A stretch of DNA of 64,000 nt from Marinobacter nauticus (GCF_019801015.1 NZ_JAHVJZ010000007.1:1-64000); one strand, 5' to 3'; shown: positions 1-9,051, counted from the first letter of the stretch. A program made the numbers and translations. Notes: generated from the sequence alone by a model not told the origin.

Positions 1-106
1 GCCTAATTCGTCCCCCGAAGGTTCAGAATCATCGTTTCCGCTCGACTTGCATGTGTTAGGCCTGCCGCCAGCGTTCAATCTGAGCCATGATCAAACTCTT
101 CAATTA
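1..106 (-). rRNA. rrs: 16S ribosomal RNA, 5' end (partial)
   Basis: Read on the minus strand, this is the conserved start of 16S rRNA: AATTGAAGAGTTTGATC, then CATGGCTCAG, then the helix-3 region ending in ACACATGCAAGTCGAGCGG. Only about the first 106 nucleotides lie in the window and the gene continues past position 1. The mature 5' end is placed near 106 by analogy with E. coli, and the exact base is uncertain by a few nucleotides. It is the first gene of an rrn operon whose leader and promoters occupy the bases to its right. Confidence 0.97.
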
Positions 107-206
107 AAGATTTTGATTGATTCCGAAGAATCTACTCAATGAATACTGAATTAACTTGGTGTCACTCAGTAGCATCGAGAAAAATGATGATTTCTCAACA
201 CTGCGT

Positions 207-247
207 GAGTGCCCACACAGATTGTCTGACTAATTGTTAAAGAACGT
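207..247 (-). promoter_or_regulatory. rRNA leader with boxA antitermination signal
   Basis: On the minus strand this reads GTTCTTTAACAATTA followed by GTCAGACAATCTGTGTGGGC, which closely matches the boxA and following leader of E. coli rrn operons. In that system boxA RNA binds NusB-NusE and suppresses Rho-dependent termination in the rRNA operon. It lies between the promoters at 272-437 and the 16S start, as expected. The rest of 107-206 is leader that would be removed by RNase III, and I see no open reading frame of note in it. Confidence 0.85.
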
Positions 248-271
248 TGCCTCTCTCAAGGCAGGAGGCGC

Positions 272-299
272 ATTCTACGCTTTCCTCCGTCATCGTCAA
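272..299 (-). promoter_or_regulatory. rRNA promoter P2 (proximal)
   Basis: The minus strand shows TTGACG at 294-299, a 16-base spacer and TAGAAT at 272-277, followed directly by a GCGCCTCC discriminator. A GC-rich discriminator and 16-base spacing are hallmarks of growth-rate and ppGpp-controlled rRNA promoters. The predicted start near 265 gives a leader of about 160 nucleotides before 16S rRNA. Confidence 0.75.
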
Positions 300-409
300 G
301 GGTGTTTTTCAACTTTCCTTTCCGACCGTCGAGTTTTTAACCAGGGACCCTTCCGGGCCTTGGTGGCTCAGCGTTTTGTTTTCCGCTGTGCCCCGTCGAC
401 AGGAAGCGC

Positions 410-462
410 ATTATAGGGCGGTATTCGGCGGCGGCAAGAGGATATTTCAAAAAAATGAATCG
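410..462 (-). promoter_or_regulatory. rRNA promoter P1 with AT-rich UP element
   Basis: The minus strand carries TTGCCG at 432-437, a 16-base spacer and a perfect TATAAT at 410-415 followed by the GCGC discriminator typical of rrn P1. Immediately upstream, 445-462 is AT-rich (a run of seven T on the coding strand), the expected position of an UP element contacting the RNA polymerase alpha subunit. The pair of promoters about 140 bases apart mirrors E. coli P1-P2. Between P1 and the murI stop at 514 I see no further gene. Confidence 0.75.
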
Positions 463-513
463 AGTGGACACTTAGCCACCAACCTGCTGCTCAGACGTAC
501 AATATGGCGAAAT

Positions 514-1290
514 TTAGGGCCATTTTTCGATGCTGGTAAATCCCTGCTGAGCTAAAAACGTACAGACCTGAGGCCCGGGTTTCTCGCCCGTATGAAAATA
601 GTGGCCAGAAAAACCGTCATCGGAGGCGCCAATATCTCCAATTAATTGGCTAACCCGTCTGGCAATGGCTGCTCCGGAATCCACCAATCGCACTTTGGGA
701 CCCAATATCTGGGCGATCTCCTCTCTTAATAGAGGGAAGTGGGTGCAACCCAGGACAACGACGTCAGCGTGACCCTCTATAAAGGGAGAGAGGATCGATT
801 CCAGTGCCGTCCGGGCGACACTCTTACCCGCCAGCTTTTGCTCTGCCAGCCAAACCAGTTCGCTGCTGCCGACGCGAACCATCTCGCAATCAGCCGCAAA
901 CTGCGCCGCCAGTTCATCGGTATAGGGACGACGTACCGTGCCGGGTGTGGCCAACAGGCCGATCACCTTTTTATGGCTCATGGCGGCAGCAGGCTTGATG
1001 GCGGGCACCACACCCACCACCGGGCAATCAACTTCCGCCCGCAGCGGTTCCAGCACCAGAGTGCTGGCGCTGTTGCAGGCAATCACCACCAGGTCCACCG
1101 GTTCTGCTGCTATATGTTGCTTGATTCGGGCAACGCAGCCATCTATCAATTCCTGAGGTTGCAGTTCGCCATAGGGGAAGCGTGCGCTGTCGGCCAGGTA
1201 ACGATAACGCCGGTTCGGCAAGGCCTGCCTTATATGCTGGTAGATGCTCAGGCCGCCAAGGCCAGAATCAAAGATCAGGATCGCGCCCAT
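514..1290 (-). CDS. murI: glutamate racemase MurI
   Basis: 258 residues. It interconverts L- and D-glutamate in the cytoplasm, supplying D-Glu for peptidoglycan. The start at 1290 (MGAILIFDSG) is chosen because family members begin directly with the first beta strand; an upstream in-frame extension of 43 residues has no family character. Visible catalytic features are Asp8 in the FDSGLGG motif, Cys72 in IACNSAST, and Cys182-Thr-His184 in LGCTHFP, the two-cysteine acid/base pair of cofactor-independent racemases. The 258-residue length fits MurI without the long N-terminal extension of E. coli. It sits just upstream of an rrn operon, a common arrangement in gammaproteobacteria, and is divergent from trmA across 200 bases. 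Confidence 0.95.
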   Translation of the reverse strand: MGAILIFDSGLGGLSIYQHIRQALPNRRYRYLADSARFPYGELQPQELIDGCVARIKQHIAAEPVDLVVIACNSASTLVLEPLRAEVDCPVVGVVPAIKPAAAMSHKKVIGLLATPGTVRRPYTDELAAQFAADCEMVRVGSSELVWLAEQKLAGKSVARTALESILSPFIEGHADVVVLGCTHFPLLREEIAQILGPKVRLVDSGAAIARRVSQLIGDIGASDDGFSGHYFHTGEKPGPQVCTFLAQQGFTSIEKWP

Positions 1291-1490
1291 AAGTGTTCGC
1301 TGTATCTGTCCAAACCAATAAAAGATAACGAGAGGGATCCTACTGGGTTCAGTCCCCGTTGTCCCGGTTGATGCTCCATGAAGAAGCTGGGCATAGAGGG
1401 TGCCATACTGGTATCCCAACCGCAGTGCTGGACTTGCAGCGCGGTGTGGTTAGAATTTGCCCCCTTTGTTGTTGCCCAGTGGAGAACCTG

Positions 1491-2585
1491 ATGGATCTGG
1501 CTGCCCTTGATCCCCGCCAATACCAATCCCAGCTTGAAGAGAAGTGCGAGCGTATGCACGCCCTCTTTGCGCCCTTTGATGCCCCCGAGCTGGAGGTGTT
1601 TTCCTCTGAATCCGAGCACTATCGTATGCGTGCAGAGTTCCGGGTATGGCATGACGGCGATGATCTGAACTACATCATGTTCGACCAGACTCGCCAGGAG
1701 AAGGTTGAGGTGATGCAGTACCTGCCTGCCAGCGCGGTCATCAACGAGTACATGCCCAAGCTGATCGAGGCTCTGAAGCCGGATCCGGTTCTGCGTCGAA
1801 AATTGTTTCAGGTCGACTTTCTCTCCACCCTCAGCGGTGAGCTGGTCATCAGCCTGCTCTATCACCGTCAACTTGATGAGCAGTGGTGCGAGGCTATCCG
1901 CCAGCTGCGGGAACGCTGGGACAATAAAGTGCACTTTATTGGTCGCGCCCGTAAGCAAAAGGTGTGCATCGAGCAGGACTACGTAGACGAAGTGCTGCAC
2001 GTGCACGGTAAGCCGTTCCATTATCGCCAGATTGAGAACTCCTTTACTCAACCCAACGGTAAAGTCGCCGAGAAGATGCTGGAGTGGGCCGTCGATGTCA
2101 CCCGCAACAGTGAAGGCGACCTGTTGGAGCTGTATTGCGGTAACGGTAACTTCTCACTGGCACTGGCCCAGAACTTTGAACGCGTGCTTGCCACTGAACT
2201 GGCCAAGCCGTCTGTTGAAGCAGCGCAGTACAACATCGCCAAGAACCACATCGATAACGTCACCATTCTGCGGATGTCCGCTGAAGACTTTACCGATGCG
2301 ATCAATGGGGTGCGTGAATTCCGTCGGTTGAAAGGGATCGACCTCTCCGACTACCGATGCAACACCATCTTCGTGGATCCGCCGCGTGCTGGCCTGGATC
2401 CGGCCACCGAAAAGATGGTGCAGGGCTATGAACGCATCCTTTACATCTCCTGCAACCCGGAGACCCTGCTGGATAATCTCAAAACCCTGAGCCAGACCCA
2501 TAAGATGACCCGCCTGGCGCTGTTCGATCAGTTCCCCTACACCCACCATATGGAAGCGGGTGTGCTGCTGGAGCGCATCAAGTAA
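1491..2585 (+). CDS. trmA: tRNA (uracil-5-)-methyltransferase TrmA
   Basis: 364 residues, close to E. coli TrmA (366). It methylates U54 of tRNA to ribothymidine using S-adenosylmethionine. The start is the ATG at 1491, preceded by GGAGA eight bases upstream; a longer frame to the left has no resemblance to the family. Seen in the protein: [17 protein letters not shown] near the N terminus, the SAM-binding [13 protein letters not shown], the DPPRAG motif, the catalytic nucleophile Cys321 in YISCNPETL, and the general base Glu355 in the C-terminal THHMEAG segment. The gene is monocistronic, ends in a hairpin shared with fabR, and lies divergent from murI. Confidence 0.96.
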   Translation: MDLAALDPRQYQSQLEEKCERMHALFAPFDAPELEVFSSESEHYRMRAEFRVWHDGDDLNYIMFDQTRQEKVEVMQYLPASAVINEYMPKLIEALKPDPVLRRKLFQVDFLSTLSGELVISLLYHRQLDEQWCEAIRQLRERWDNKVHFIGRARKQKVCIEQDYVDEVLHVHGKPFHYRQIENSFTQPNGKVAEKMLEWAVDVTRNSEGDLLELYCGNGNFSLALAQNFERVLATELAKPSVEAAQYNIAKNHIDNVTILRMSAEDFTDAINGVREFRRLKGIDLSDYRCNTIFVDPPRAGLDPATEKMVQGYERILYISCNPETLLDNLKTLSQTHKMTRLALFDQFPYTHHMEAGVLLERIK

Positions 2586-2588
2586 CGA

Positions 2589-2616
2589 AAAAGGCCGCAT
2601 TACGCGGCCTTTTCTT
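2589..2616. terminator. bidirectional terminator between trmA and fabR
   Basis: AAGGCCGC, a short ATTAC loop and GCGGCCTT form a stem flanked by A residues on the left and T residues on the right, so it can terminate trmA rightward and fabR leftward. Confidence 0.8.
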
Positions 2617-2632
2617 TATCTGGAGTACGACT

Positions 2633-3226
2633 TCAGAGTGCCGCGGCACCTTTAATGATCATGCGCAGTTGCAGCACCAGACGCTCCGCCAGCACTTTGC
2701 GTTTTTTCGGTGTCATGTCCAGCGCTTCAGCACCGGCACTGAACACCAGAATCACCATCGCCTCGGCCTGGGCGTGCGCCACTTCCGGTGCCAGGTCGGT
2801 GGTGGCCTGCAGGTACTCAATCAGCTCCGCGATAAAGTGTTCGATCTCCCGCTGAACCGCCGAACGGAACGCCGCAGATGTGCCGGAGCGCTCACGCAGT
2901 AACAGGCGGAAGATGTTGGGGTTGCTGTCGATGAACTCGATAAAGGTATCGATGGAAGTCCGAACAATGCTGCCGCCCTGAGCCGCCCGCTGCCGCCCCT
3001 TGCGCATCAGCTGACGCAAGGTCAGGCCGCCCTCATCCACCATGGTGAGCCCCAGCTCTTCCATGTCTTTGAAGTGGCGGTAGAAAGAGGTCGGCGCAAT
3101 GCCTGCCTCACGGGCCACTTCCCGCAGACTCAGACTGGAAAAACTGCGCTCACCACTGAGCTGGTTGAACGCCGCATCCACCAGTGCGCGACGCGTCTTC
3201 TCTTTCTGCTGGGCTCGGATCCCCAT
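2633..3226 (-). CDS. fabR: TetR-family repressor of unsaturated fatty acid genes, FabR
   Basis: 197 residues. FabR is a TetR-type repressor that senses the balance of unsaturated and saturated acyl thioesters and represses unsaturated fatty acid genes. The start at 3226 ([13 protein letters not shown]) matches the E. coli FabR N terminus almost exactly; the frame runs 20 codons further but without similarity. The helix-turn-helix is at about residues 28-50 ([20 protein letters not shown]), and the core [12 protein letters not shown] and [16 protein letters not shown] segments are characteristic of FabR. It is divergent from a desaturase gene, with a FabR-like palindrome between them, so it probably controls that gene. 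It is shorter than E. coli FabR at the C terminus. Confidence 0.93.
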   Translation of the reverse strand: MGIRAQQKEKTRRALVDAAFNQLSGERSFSSLSLREVAREAGIAPTSFYRHFKDMEELGLTMVDEGGLTLRQLMRKGRQRAAQGGSIVRTSIDTFIEFIDSNPNIFRLLLRERSGTSAAFRSAVQREIEHFIAELIEYLQATTDLAPEVAHAQAEAMVILVFSAGAEALDMTPKKRKVLAERLVLQLRMIIKGAAAL

Positions 3227-3331
3227 GATTCTTATCCCAATTCGGCAAAACAGGCAGATAGTACCCTGTTCGATCCGTTTTAGCATCCCGTCCTAGCAGG
3301 CGCTTGCTTTTTCTGAGCACGTGACGAAAAT

Positions 3332-3349
3332 AGCTAACAGTTGTAAGCC
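3332..3349. promoter_or_regulatory. FabR-type operator upstream of the desaturase
   Basis: AGCTAACAGTTGTAAGCC is an 18-base dyad of the form AGCNWACA-NN-TGTWNGCY. As I recall it, the E. coli FabR consensus is AGCGTACA-NN-TGTTCGCT, which this matches in both half-sites. It ends 17 bases before the desaturase ATG, suitable for repression of that gene, and lies 106 bases from the fabR start. Function is inferred from motif and location. Confidence 0.65.
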
Positions 3350-3366
3350 AAAATAGAACAAGGGAT

Positions 3367-4488
3367 ATGTCTGATAACAAGCCACGACTGATTCTGGTTA
3401 ACACCACACTGTTCGTTCTGACGTTTTTGGGAGCGGCTGTGCTGGTGCCGCTGTACGGTTACTGGCAGGGCTACCAATCCGAAGCACTCTGGGTGGCCTT
3501 CCTGTTTTGGGCCTGGAGCGGACTCTCCATCACTGCCGGCTATCATCGCCTGTGGTCCCACAAAGCCTATAACGCTCACCCTGCAGTGCAGTGGTTCCTG
3601 GCCATCGGCGGCGCCATGGCGCTGCAAAACTCCATCCTGCACTGGTGTTCCGATCACCGCCGTCATCACAAGCATGTCGACGATAATGACCGGGATCCCT
3701 ACTCCGCCGGTCGAGGGTTCTGGTACAGCCACATTGGCTGGATGCTGCGGGAATACCAGGTTTTCACACCTGAGCTCTATAACAACGCCCGTGACCTGCA
3801 GAAAAACCCCATCGTGATGAACCAGCACAACCATTACGGTAAGTGGGTACTGGCCACCAATGTGGGCCTGCCTGCCCTGATCGGCTGGTTTACTGGCGAT
3901 GTGCTTGGGATGTTGCTGCTGGCCGGGGTTCTGCGACTGGTGCTGGTGCACCACGGCACCTTTTTCATCAATTCTCTGGCTCATATCTGGGGTTCCCAGC
4001 CCTACAGCGACAAGCACAGCTCCCGCGACAACGGCGCCATTGCGCTGCTGACCTTCGGTGAGGGCTACCACAACTTCCACCACACCTTTGAGTACGACTA
4101 CCGCAATGGCATCCGCTGGTGGCACTTCGATCCCACCAAATGGCTGATCCGGGGCCTGGCCCGAGTGAATCTCGCCTGGGACCTGCGTCGCGTACCGGCA
4201 GACCGCATTGAGTCAGCGCGCCTCGCCATGCAGCTCAAGTCCAGTCAACAGTTGTTAGCCGAACACCAGAAAGGCGGTGAATGGCTTGCCCGGCTGGAGG
4301 AAGAGTACGAGCACATGCTCAATGAACTTCAGCGTTACTACGGTGAAAAACAGCGCCAGCTCAAGCTCCATAAACATGAACTGGATCGCAGTGCGCGTCG
4401 CCATCTGGCGGAGCTGCGCCAGGCTTTTGAGCAGCAAAAGCGCCAGTGGCAGGCACTGCGGGCACAACTTCACGCTCAGGCAGTCTGA
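3367..4488 (+). CDS. acyl-CoA/acyl-lipid delta-9-type fatty acid desaturase
   Basis: 373 residues. It is an integral membrane di-iron desaturase that would introduce a cis double bond into saturated acyl chains with oxygen and an electron donor. The three histidine boxes are visible: HRLWSH at 60-65, HRRHH at 97-101 and HNFHH at 235-239, with hydrophobic segments at about 8-30, 40-58 and 165-200. Unlike minimal family members it has a charged, helical C-terminal extension from about 290 to 373 rich in Gln, Glu, Leu and Arg, predicted coiled coil. FabR operator and divergent fabR indicate control by membrane lipid state. The following hydrolase gene starts five bases after its stop. Confidence 0.9.
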   Translation: MSDNKPRLILVNTTLFVLTFLGAAVLVPLYGYWQGYQSEALWVAFLFWAWSGLSITAGYHRLWSHKAYNAHPAVQWFLAIGGAMALQNSILHWCSDHRRHHKHVDDNDRDPYSAGRGFWYSHIGWMLREYQVFTPELYNNARDLQKNPIVMNQHNHYGKWVLATNVGLPALIGWFTGDVLGMLLLAGVLRLVLVHHGTFFINSLAHIWGSQPYSDKHSSRDNGAIALLTFGEGYHNFHHTFEYDYRNGIRWWHFDPTKWLIRGLARVNLAWDLRRVPADRIESARLAMQLKSSQQLLAEHQKGGEWLARLEEEYEHMLNELQRYYGEKQRQLKLHKHELDRSARRHLAELRQAFEQQKRQWQALRAQLHAQAV

Positions 4489-4493
4489 GCCTG

Positions 4494-5375
4494 ATGTCCT
4501 ACGGTTCGCTCGCGGCACCGCCCAGCCTTGAAGAGTGGCGTGCGGCGGGCGACACCTTCTGCTGGCGTCATCACGCCATCTTTTTTCGTTACCAGCCCAA
4601 TCCCGGAAAGCCGGTATTGGTGCTGGTACACGGCTTTCCATCCGCTGGCTGGGACTGGTGGGCTTTATGGTCGACGCTGTCTGAGCACTATCAGCTGGTC
4701 GCCCCGGATCTGCTTGGCTTTGGCCTGAGCGACAAACCCCACCCCTACCGCTATCGCATCGCTGACCAGGCGCAAATGGTTTTGGCACTGCTCAGTCACC
4801 TTGGGGTCCAGCAGGCTCACCTGTTGGCACACGACTACGGTGACACGGTGGCACAGGAACTTCTGGCCCGGCAGCGGGAAGGCAGCGCCCCCGTTCAATG
4901 GCAGGCCGTCACCCTGCTCAATGGCGGGCTCTTCCCCGAAGCGCATCACCCCTTACTCGTTCAACGTCTGATGGCCGGGCCGCTTGGGCCCATGCTGGCG
5001 GGTCTGCTGGGCCGAAGCCGGTTTGACCAGAGCCTGCGGCGGATATGGGGCCAACACCCGCCGTCACCACAAGAACTCGACACCCTGTGGCAGCTGCTGA
5101 TCCACCGTAACGGCAAGCGGGTTTTGCCGGCACTGCTTCAGTACATCAAGGAGCGGCGCCGCTATCGCCAACGTTGGGTAGGAGCGCTGGAGCAAACCGC
5201 GGTTCCGGTCACCCTGATTGACGGACTGGCCGACCCCATATCCGGCCGCTCGCTGGTTACGCGGTTTGCTGAACTGTGCCCTCAGCACCGCTTGGTTACG
5301 CTGACGGGCGTGGGACACTACCCCCAGCTTGAAGCCCCGGAACAGGTGCTGCAGTCAATGCGCCTGCCGGACTGA
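4494..5375 (+). CDS. alpha/beta hydrolase, Asp-nucleophile type (epoxide hydrolase/haloalkane dehalogenase-like)
   Basis: 293 residues, cytoplasmic, no signal peptide. The alpha/beta-hydrolase landmarks are the oxyanion loop HGFPSAGWDW (from residue 46), the nucleophile elbow AHDYGD with Asp114 in place of the usual Ser, an acid Asp near 247 in GLADP, and His275 in GVGHYPQLE. The HD-x-G-D elbow is that of epoxide hydrolases and haloalkane dehalogenases. The real substrate is unknown. The start at 4494 lies five bases after the desaturase stop, implying co-transcription and perhaps translational coupling, so a lipid-derived substrate (for example an epoxy or otherwise oxidised acyl product) is a reasonable guess but no more than that. 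Confidence 0.8.
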   Translation: MSYGSLAAPPSLEEWRAAGDTFCWRHHAIFFRYQPNPGKPVLVLVHGFPSAGWDWWALWSTLSEHYQLVAPDLLGFGLSDKPHPYRYRIADQAQMVLALLSHLGVQQAHLLAHDYGDTVAQELLARQREGSAPVQWQAVTLLNGGLFPEAHHPLLVQRLMAGPLGPMLAGLLGRSRFDQSLRRIWGQHPPSPQELDTLWQLLIHRNGKRVLPALLQYIKERRRYRQRWVGALEQTAVPVTLIDGLADPISGRSLVTRFAELCPQHRLVTLTGVGHYPQLEAPEQVLQSMRLPD

Positions 5376-5387
5376 AACAACCCGCAC

Positions 5388-5416
5388 AAAAAAGGGCGCC
5401 ATCTGGCGCCCTTTTT
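5388..5416. terminator. bidirectional terminator
   Basis: AAAAGGGCGCC, loop ATCT, GGCGCCCTTTTT. Serves the hydrolase rightward and the convergent lipoprotein gene leftward. Confidence 0.85.
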
Positions 5417-5428
5417 GATACTTCTGGC

Positions 5429-6745
5429 TCAGTTGGAGCGTCCGAAGTTAACGTCCACCCAGGTCATGCGCTCATGAGAGCTCAGGCTGGGATCGGATTC
5501 TCCCTCGGCGTTGTAGAGCCACTCGAACCCCTCCTCGCCAATCGCCGGCCAGAATACGCCGCTGTCACCAATAAACAGATCTTTATGGGGCAGAACGTAG
5601 CTGAAACGCATGCCGCTCAGGCTGTTCCAGACCCGCGGATGAATGTGGCTGGAGCCTACCGACATGTTGTACTCCTCGGCGCCAAAGCTGGCTGGCGTCA
5701 GGCTGTCTGTATTGAAGCGGCCGTTAGAACCCAGCAGATAGCTGTCGGACAGCACCTTACGAATGGCACTGCTGTTGATTTCGTAGGTGTCTGCCCAGGG
5801 GGTGCTTACGGTCAGCCGGAACGGATCTTCATCGTTGTACAGGTTGCCCATCAGGACAAAGGGTCGGCTCAGGTTGGCCCCGCCACGGCGGCCGGCATCG
5901 TCCACCAGATAATCGCCGTCCTGGCGATCGCTGATGTAGTCACCGATAAAGTCCAGCTGAGCCCCATTGCGTTGCTGCAACCAGCCGGAACGCAGGGCAT
6001 TCTCTTCCGGTTGCTGATCCGTCAGTTGGGTCAACAGCAGGCTGATCTGACGACCATCCGGCAGACGCATGGCGATGTCGACAAAGTTGGTGTCCATAAC
6101 GCTCAGCGCTTCCCAGGCTCCCTGGTCCATCTCCTCACCGTTATCCAGCATCGGCTTGGACGCACCGGTCACTTCGGACCATTTAAACTGCCGGAACGTA
6201 CGGGCCTGGTCCGCATCCAGAGCGTACTTGGAAAGCAGAACAAAGCTGTTCTGCCCGTGGAAGTGGCCGTACCCCTGAGCGTCCTCTGGCAGCGCCAGTT
6301 TGCCATCCCCATTCACGTCATGGGGAATGAACTGGCCAGAGTTGGTGGACGCGACATAGCGGTGTCCGAATGTCAGACCCTGAAGGTCAGGGCGCTGGGG
6401 CTGGGCCAGGTAGTTCTGCTGGAACCGGGCAGCAGCAGTGTCATCCGCCACGCCGCCTTCCGTCACGCTGGTGGAGAAACCGGTCAACAGCAGAACGTCT
6501 GGCTGACGCTCCTGATAGGTTTGCTGGATGATGGCGGCCAGATTCGCCAGGCGCGGGTCCTGATCAGAGCCCGTGGCGCTGGTTTGCTCCAGCAGGGTGA
6601 AGTAGCCCTGGCTGTTGTCATACGCCATATCCACATGGAAGGTGGCAAAACGGACGGTGCCGGTAAAATTCTTGTTTGAACTGGAATCGCTGCATGCGCT
6701 GAGCAGCAATGCACACAGGGCCAGGCCCAGAGTTTTGAACTGCAT
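5429..6745 (-). CDS. lipoprotein of the endonuclease/exonuclease/phosphatase fold
   Basis: 438 residues. The N terminus is a lipoprotein signal with lipobox LLSAC and acylated Cys18, so the protein is anchored in an envelope membrane. The body begins with VRFATFHVDMA, matching the first strand of the endonuclease/exonuclease/phosphatase superfamily, followed by the Asn-containing GNLYNDEDPF and the C-terminal FSYVLPHKDLFIGDSGVFWP segment, typical of a secreted subgroup. The usual terminal SDH is represented by SSH and followed by VDVNF, so the aspartate of SDH is replaced and activity needs testing. Family members cleave phosphodiester bonds in nucleic acids, lipids or inositides; the substrate is unknown. 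The start has a CGGAG Shine-Dalgarno six bases upstream. Confidence 0.75.
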   Translation of the reverse strand: MQFKTLGLALCALLLSACSDSSSNKNFTGTVRFATFHVDMAYDNSQGYFTLLEQTSATGSDQDPRLANLAAIIQQTYQERQPDVLLLTGFSTSVTEGGVADDTAAARFQQNYLAQPQRPDLQGLTFGHRYVASTNSGQFIPHDVNGDGKLALPEDAQGYGHFHGQNSFVLLSKYALDADQARTFRQFKWSEVTGASKPMLDNGEEMDQGAWEALSVMDTNFVDIAMRLPDGRQISLLLTQLTDQQPEENALRSGWLQQRNGAQLDFIGDYISDRQDGDYLVDDAGRRGGANLSRPFVLMGNLYNDEDPFRLTVSTPWADTYEINSSAIRKVLSDSYLLGSNGRFNTDSLTPASFGAEEYNMSVGSSHIHPRVWNSLSGMRFSYVLPHKDLFIGDSGVFWPAIGEEGFEWLYNAEGESDPSLSSHERMTWVDVNFGRSN

Positions 6746-6922
6746 GGAGTCTCCGTACTGCAGGCTCGGAAGGGGATTGGGTCAACAATCTATAGCCACT
6801 GCCTCCGAGGCTCAAGGCAAGCAGCAGATCTTTGGTGACTTTTTACTCGGATTTGTGGTCAGGATCCAGACACCGTATCCATGAGGTATCATGCACCCTT
6901 CTTTGTTGTTAAGAATCTGCCC

Positions 6923-7957
6923 ATGAGTCAAATCAAACTCACCGAATACAGCCATGGCGCTGGCTGCGGCTGCAAAATCAGCCCGAAGGTGCTGGACACC
7001 ATTCTGGCCAGTCAGCTGCCTACCTTTTCCGACCCGCGACTGATTGTCGGCAATGCCTCACGGGACGATGCGGCAGTGTATGCCCTGGATGAGCAGACCG
7101 GCATCATCAGCACCACCGACTTCTTTATGCCCATTGTCGATGACCCGTTCACCTTCGGACGCATCGCCGCCACCAACGCCATCAGCGACATCTACGCCAT
7201 GGGCGGCACGCCGATGATGGCGATTGCGATTCTGGGCTGGCCGGTGAACGTACTGCCGCCGGAAGTGGCTCAGCAGGTGGTGGATGGGGGCCGAGCCGCC
7301 TGCCGCGATGCCGGCATTCTGCTGGCCGGCGGCCACAGCATCGATGCCCCTGAGCCGATCTTTGGCCTGGCGGTGACCGGTCAGGTGGCACTGAATCGTC
7401 TGAAGCGCAACGATACCGCCAAAGCGGGGGACCGACTCTACCTCACCAAGCCCTTGGGCATTGGCATCCTCACCACCGCTCAGAAGCAGAAAAAACTGGC
7501 CGACGAGGACAGCCAGATCGCCATCGACGCCATGTGCCAGCTCAACACCATCGCGACGGCGCTGGCCCGCATGGAGGGCGTGAACGCCCTGACCGACGTC
7601 ACCGGTTTTGGCTTGGCGGGACACCTGATTGAAGTCTGTCAGGGTGCCGATCTGGCCGCCGAACTTCAATTCGATGCCCTGCCCCGATTGGCGCGGGTTG
7701 ACCACTATCTCAGCCAGGGCTGCGTGCCCGGAGGCACAGGCCGCAACTTTGACAGCTACGGCCAGCATATTGGCCCGTTGACCAACGACCAGCGTGCCCT
7801 GCTGTGCGACCCGCAAACCTCCGGTGGGTTGTTGGTGGCCGTCAGCCCTGAGTCTGAAGCGGACGTCGTCGCCTGCCTCAAAGCGGCGGGGCTGCCGCAC
7901 CAGTGCATCGGCACCCTTACCACCCATCAGGGCGGTCCGCTGGTGAACCTGGTATGA
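6923..7957 (+). CDS. selD: selenophosphate synthetase SelD
   Basis: 344 residues. It makes monoselenophosphate from selenide and ATP, the selenium donor for selenocysteine and for 2-selenouridine in tRNA. The start at 6923 gives [18 protein letters not shown], aligning with the E. coli N terminus; the longer frame from 6881 adds nothing recognisable. The catalytic Cys15 (equivalent of E. coli Cys17) and Lys18 are present, with [18 protein letters not shown] and [10 protein letters not shown] also conserved. The active-site residue is encoded as Cys, not Sec. It overlaps mnmH by four bases (ATGA), so the two are translationally coupled and share a pathway. Confidence 0.96.
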   Translation: MSQIKLTEYSHGAGCGCKISPKVLDTILASQLPTFSDPRLIVGNASRDDAAVYALDEQTGIISTTDFFMPIVDDPFTFGRIAATNAISDIYAMGGTPMMAIAILGWPVNVLPPEVAQQVVDGGRAACRDAGILLAGGHSIDAPEPIFGLAVTGQVALNRLKRNDTAKAGDRLYLTKPLGIGILTTAQKQKKLADEDSQIAIDAMCQLNTIATALARMEGVNALTDVTGFGLAGHLIEVCQGADLAAELQFDALPRLARVDHYLSQGCVPGGTGRNFDSYGQHIGPLTNDQRALLCDPQTSGGLLVAVSPESEADVVACLKAAGLPHQCIGTLTTHQGGPLVNLV

Positions 7958-9051
7958 GTGAGCAGATCCCACAAAGCGAGTATCGCCGGCTGCTGCTGAG
8001 TGGCGTGCCGATGATCGACCTGCGTGCACCTGTGGAGTTTGCCAAAGGGGCATTTCCCGCCGCCGTAAACCTGCCGTTGATGACTGATCAGGAGCGTGAG
8101 GCGGTCGGCACCCGCTACAAGGAGCAGGGCCAGGAAGCGGCCATCGCATTGGGCCATGAGCTGGTGCATGGTCCCATCAAACAGGCCCGCATTGACGCCT
8201 GGCTGGAACAGGTCAGTCGCCAGCCGGAAACCCTGCTCTACTGTTTCCGCGGCGGCCTGCGCTCTCAGCTCAGTCAACGCTGGCTGGCCGAGGCCGGTAT
8301 TGAGCGGCCCTACATTGAGGGCGGCTATAAGGGCATGCGGGGATTTCTGATTGAGCAAACCGATCGAATCGCTGAGCAGGCAGAGGTACTGATCCTCGGT
8401 GGCATGACCGGCTGCGGCAAAACCGACTTCCTCAATGACCGACAGGACGGTGTCGACCTGGAGGGGATCGCCAATCACCGGGGCTCCAGCTTTGGTCGCC
8501 GGATTGAAGGCCAGCCCAGCCAGATCGATTTCGAAAACCAGCTGGCCATTGCCCTGATGCACCATGAAGAGGCCAACCATCGCCACCTGCTGCTGGAAGA
8601 TGAAAGTCGCCTGATTGGTCGTGAATCGATTCCACTGTCGCTGTTTGAATCGATGAGCGGTGCGCCACGGGTCATGCTGGAAGTGGATAACGATGCCCGC
8701 ATCGCTCAAATCACCAAGGACTATGTCACCACCATGGCGAGGGATTACCAGGCTCTGGACGCTGAAGGCGGGTTTGCTCAGTTCGAGCAGTACCTGTTAG
8801 GCAGCCTGGATCGCATCCGCCGTCGCCTTGGCGGTGCGCTTCACCAGCAGCTGCGTGATCTGATGACGCAAGCGCTTACGGAGCAATCGTGTACCGGCGA
8901 TGTGGCAGCACACCGGGCCTGGATCAGCCTGATGCTGACCCACTACTACGACCCGATGTATCGCTACCAGTTAGAGAAGATGACCGCCCCGGTGCTGTTT
9001 CAGGGCCCGCCGGAAGCGGTGCATCAGTTCCTCAACGAGCGCAGCGCATAA
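7954..9051 (+). CDS. mnmH: tRNA 2-selenouridine synthase MnmH (SelU)
   Basis: 365 residues. It converts 2-thiouridine at the wobble position of Lys, Glu and Gln tRNAs into 2-selenouridine through a geranylated intermediate, using selenophosphate from SelD. The N-terminal rhodanese domain carries the catalytic Cys97 in [10 protein letters not shown], at the same position as in E. coli. A P-loop domain follows, with GGMTGCGKT at about 149-157. The start at 7954 overlaps the selD stop as ATGA. The gene ends in a hairpin shared with the convergent cysQ. Confidence 0.95.
   Translation: MSEQIPQSEYRRLLLSGVPMIDLRAPVEFAKGAFPAAVNLPLMTDQEREAVGTRYKEQGQEAAIALGHELVHGPIKQARIDAWLEQVSRQPETLLYCFRGGLRSQLSQRWLAEAGIERPYIEGGYKGMRGFLIEQTDRIAEQAEVLILGGMTGCGKTDFLNDRQDGVDLEGIANHRGSSFGRRIEGQPSQIDFENQLAIALMHHEEANHRHLLLEDESRLIGRESIPLSLFESMSGAPRVMLEVDNDARIAQITKDYVTTMARDYQALDAEGGFAQFEQYLLGSLDRIRRRLGGALHQQLRDLMTQALTEQSCTGDVAAHRAWISLMLTHYYDPMYRYQLEKMTAPVLFQGPPEAVHQFLNERSA

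Noticed and set aside
3318-3323. CACGTG upstream of the desaturase as the FabR site
   Set aside because: Only six bases are palindromic and flanks do not extend the symmetry; the dyad at 3332-3349 is a much better match.
3334-4125. Open frame antisense to the desaturase
   Set aside because: The desaturase has all three His boxes and a start with regulatory site; the opposite frame is a codon-bias shadow.
6923-6985. Selenocysteine in SelD
   Set aside because: The active-site codon is TGC (Cys), there is no in-frame TGA, and no SECIS-like hairpin is needed.
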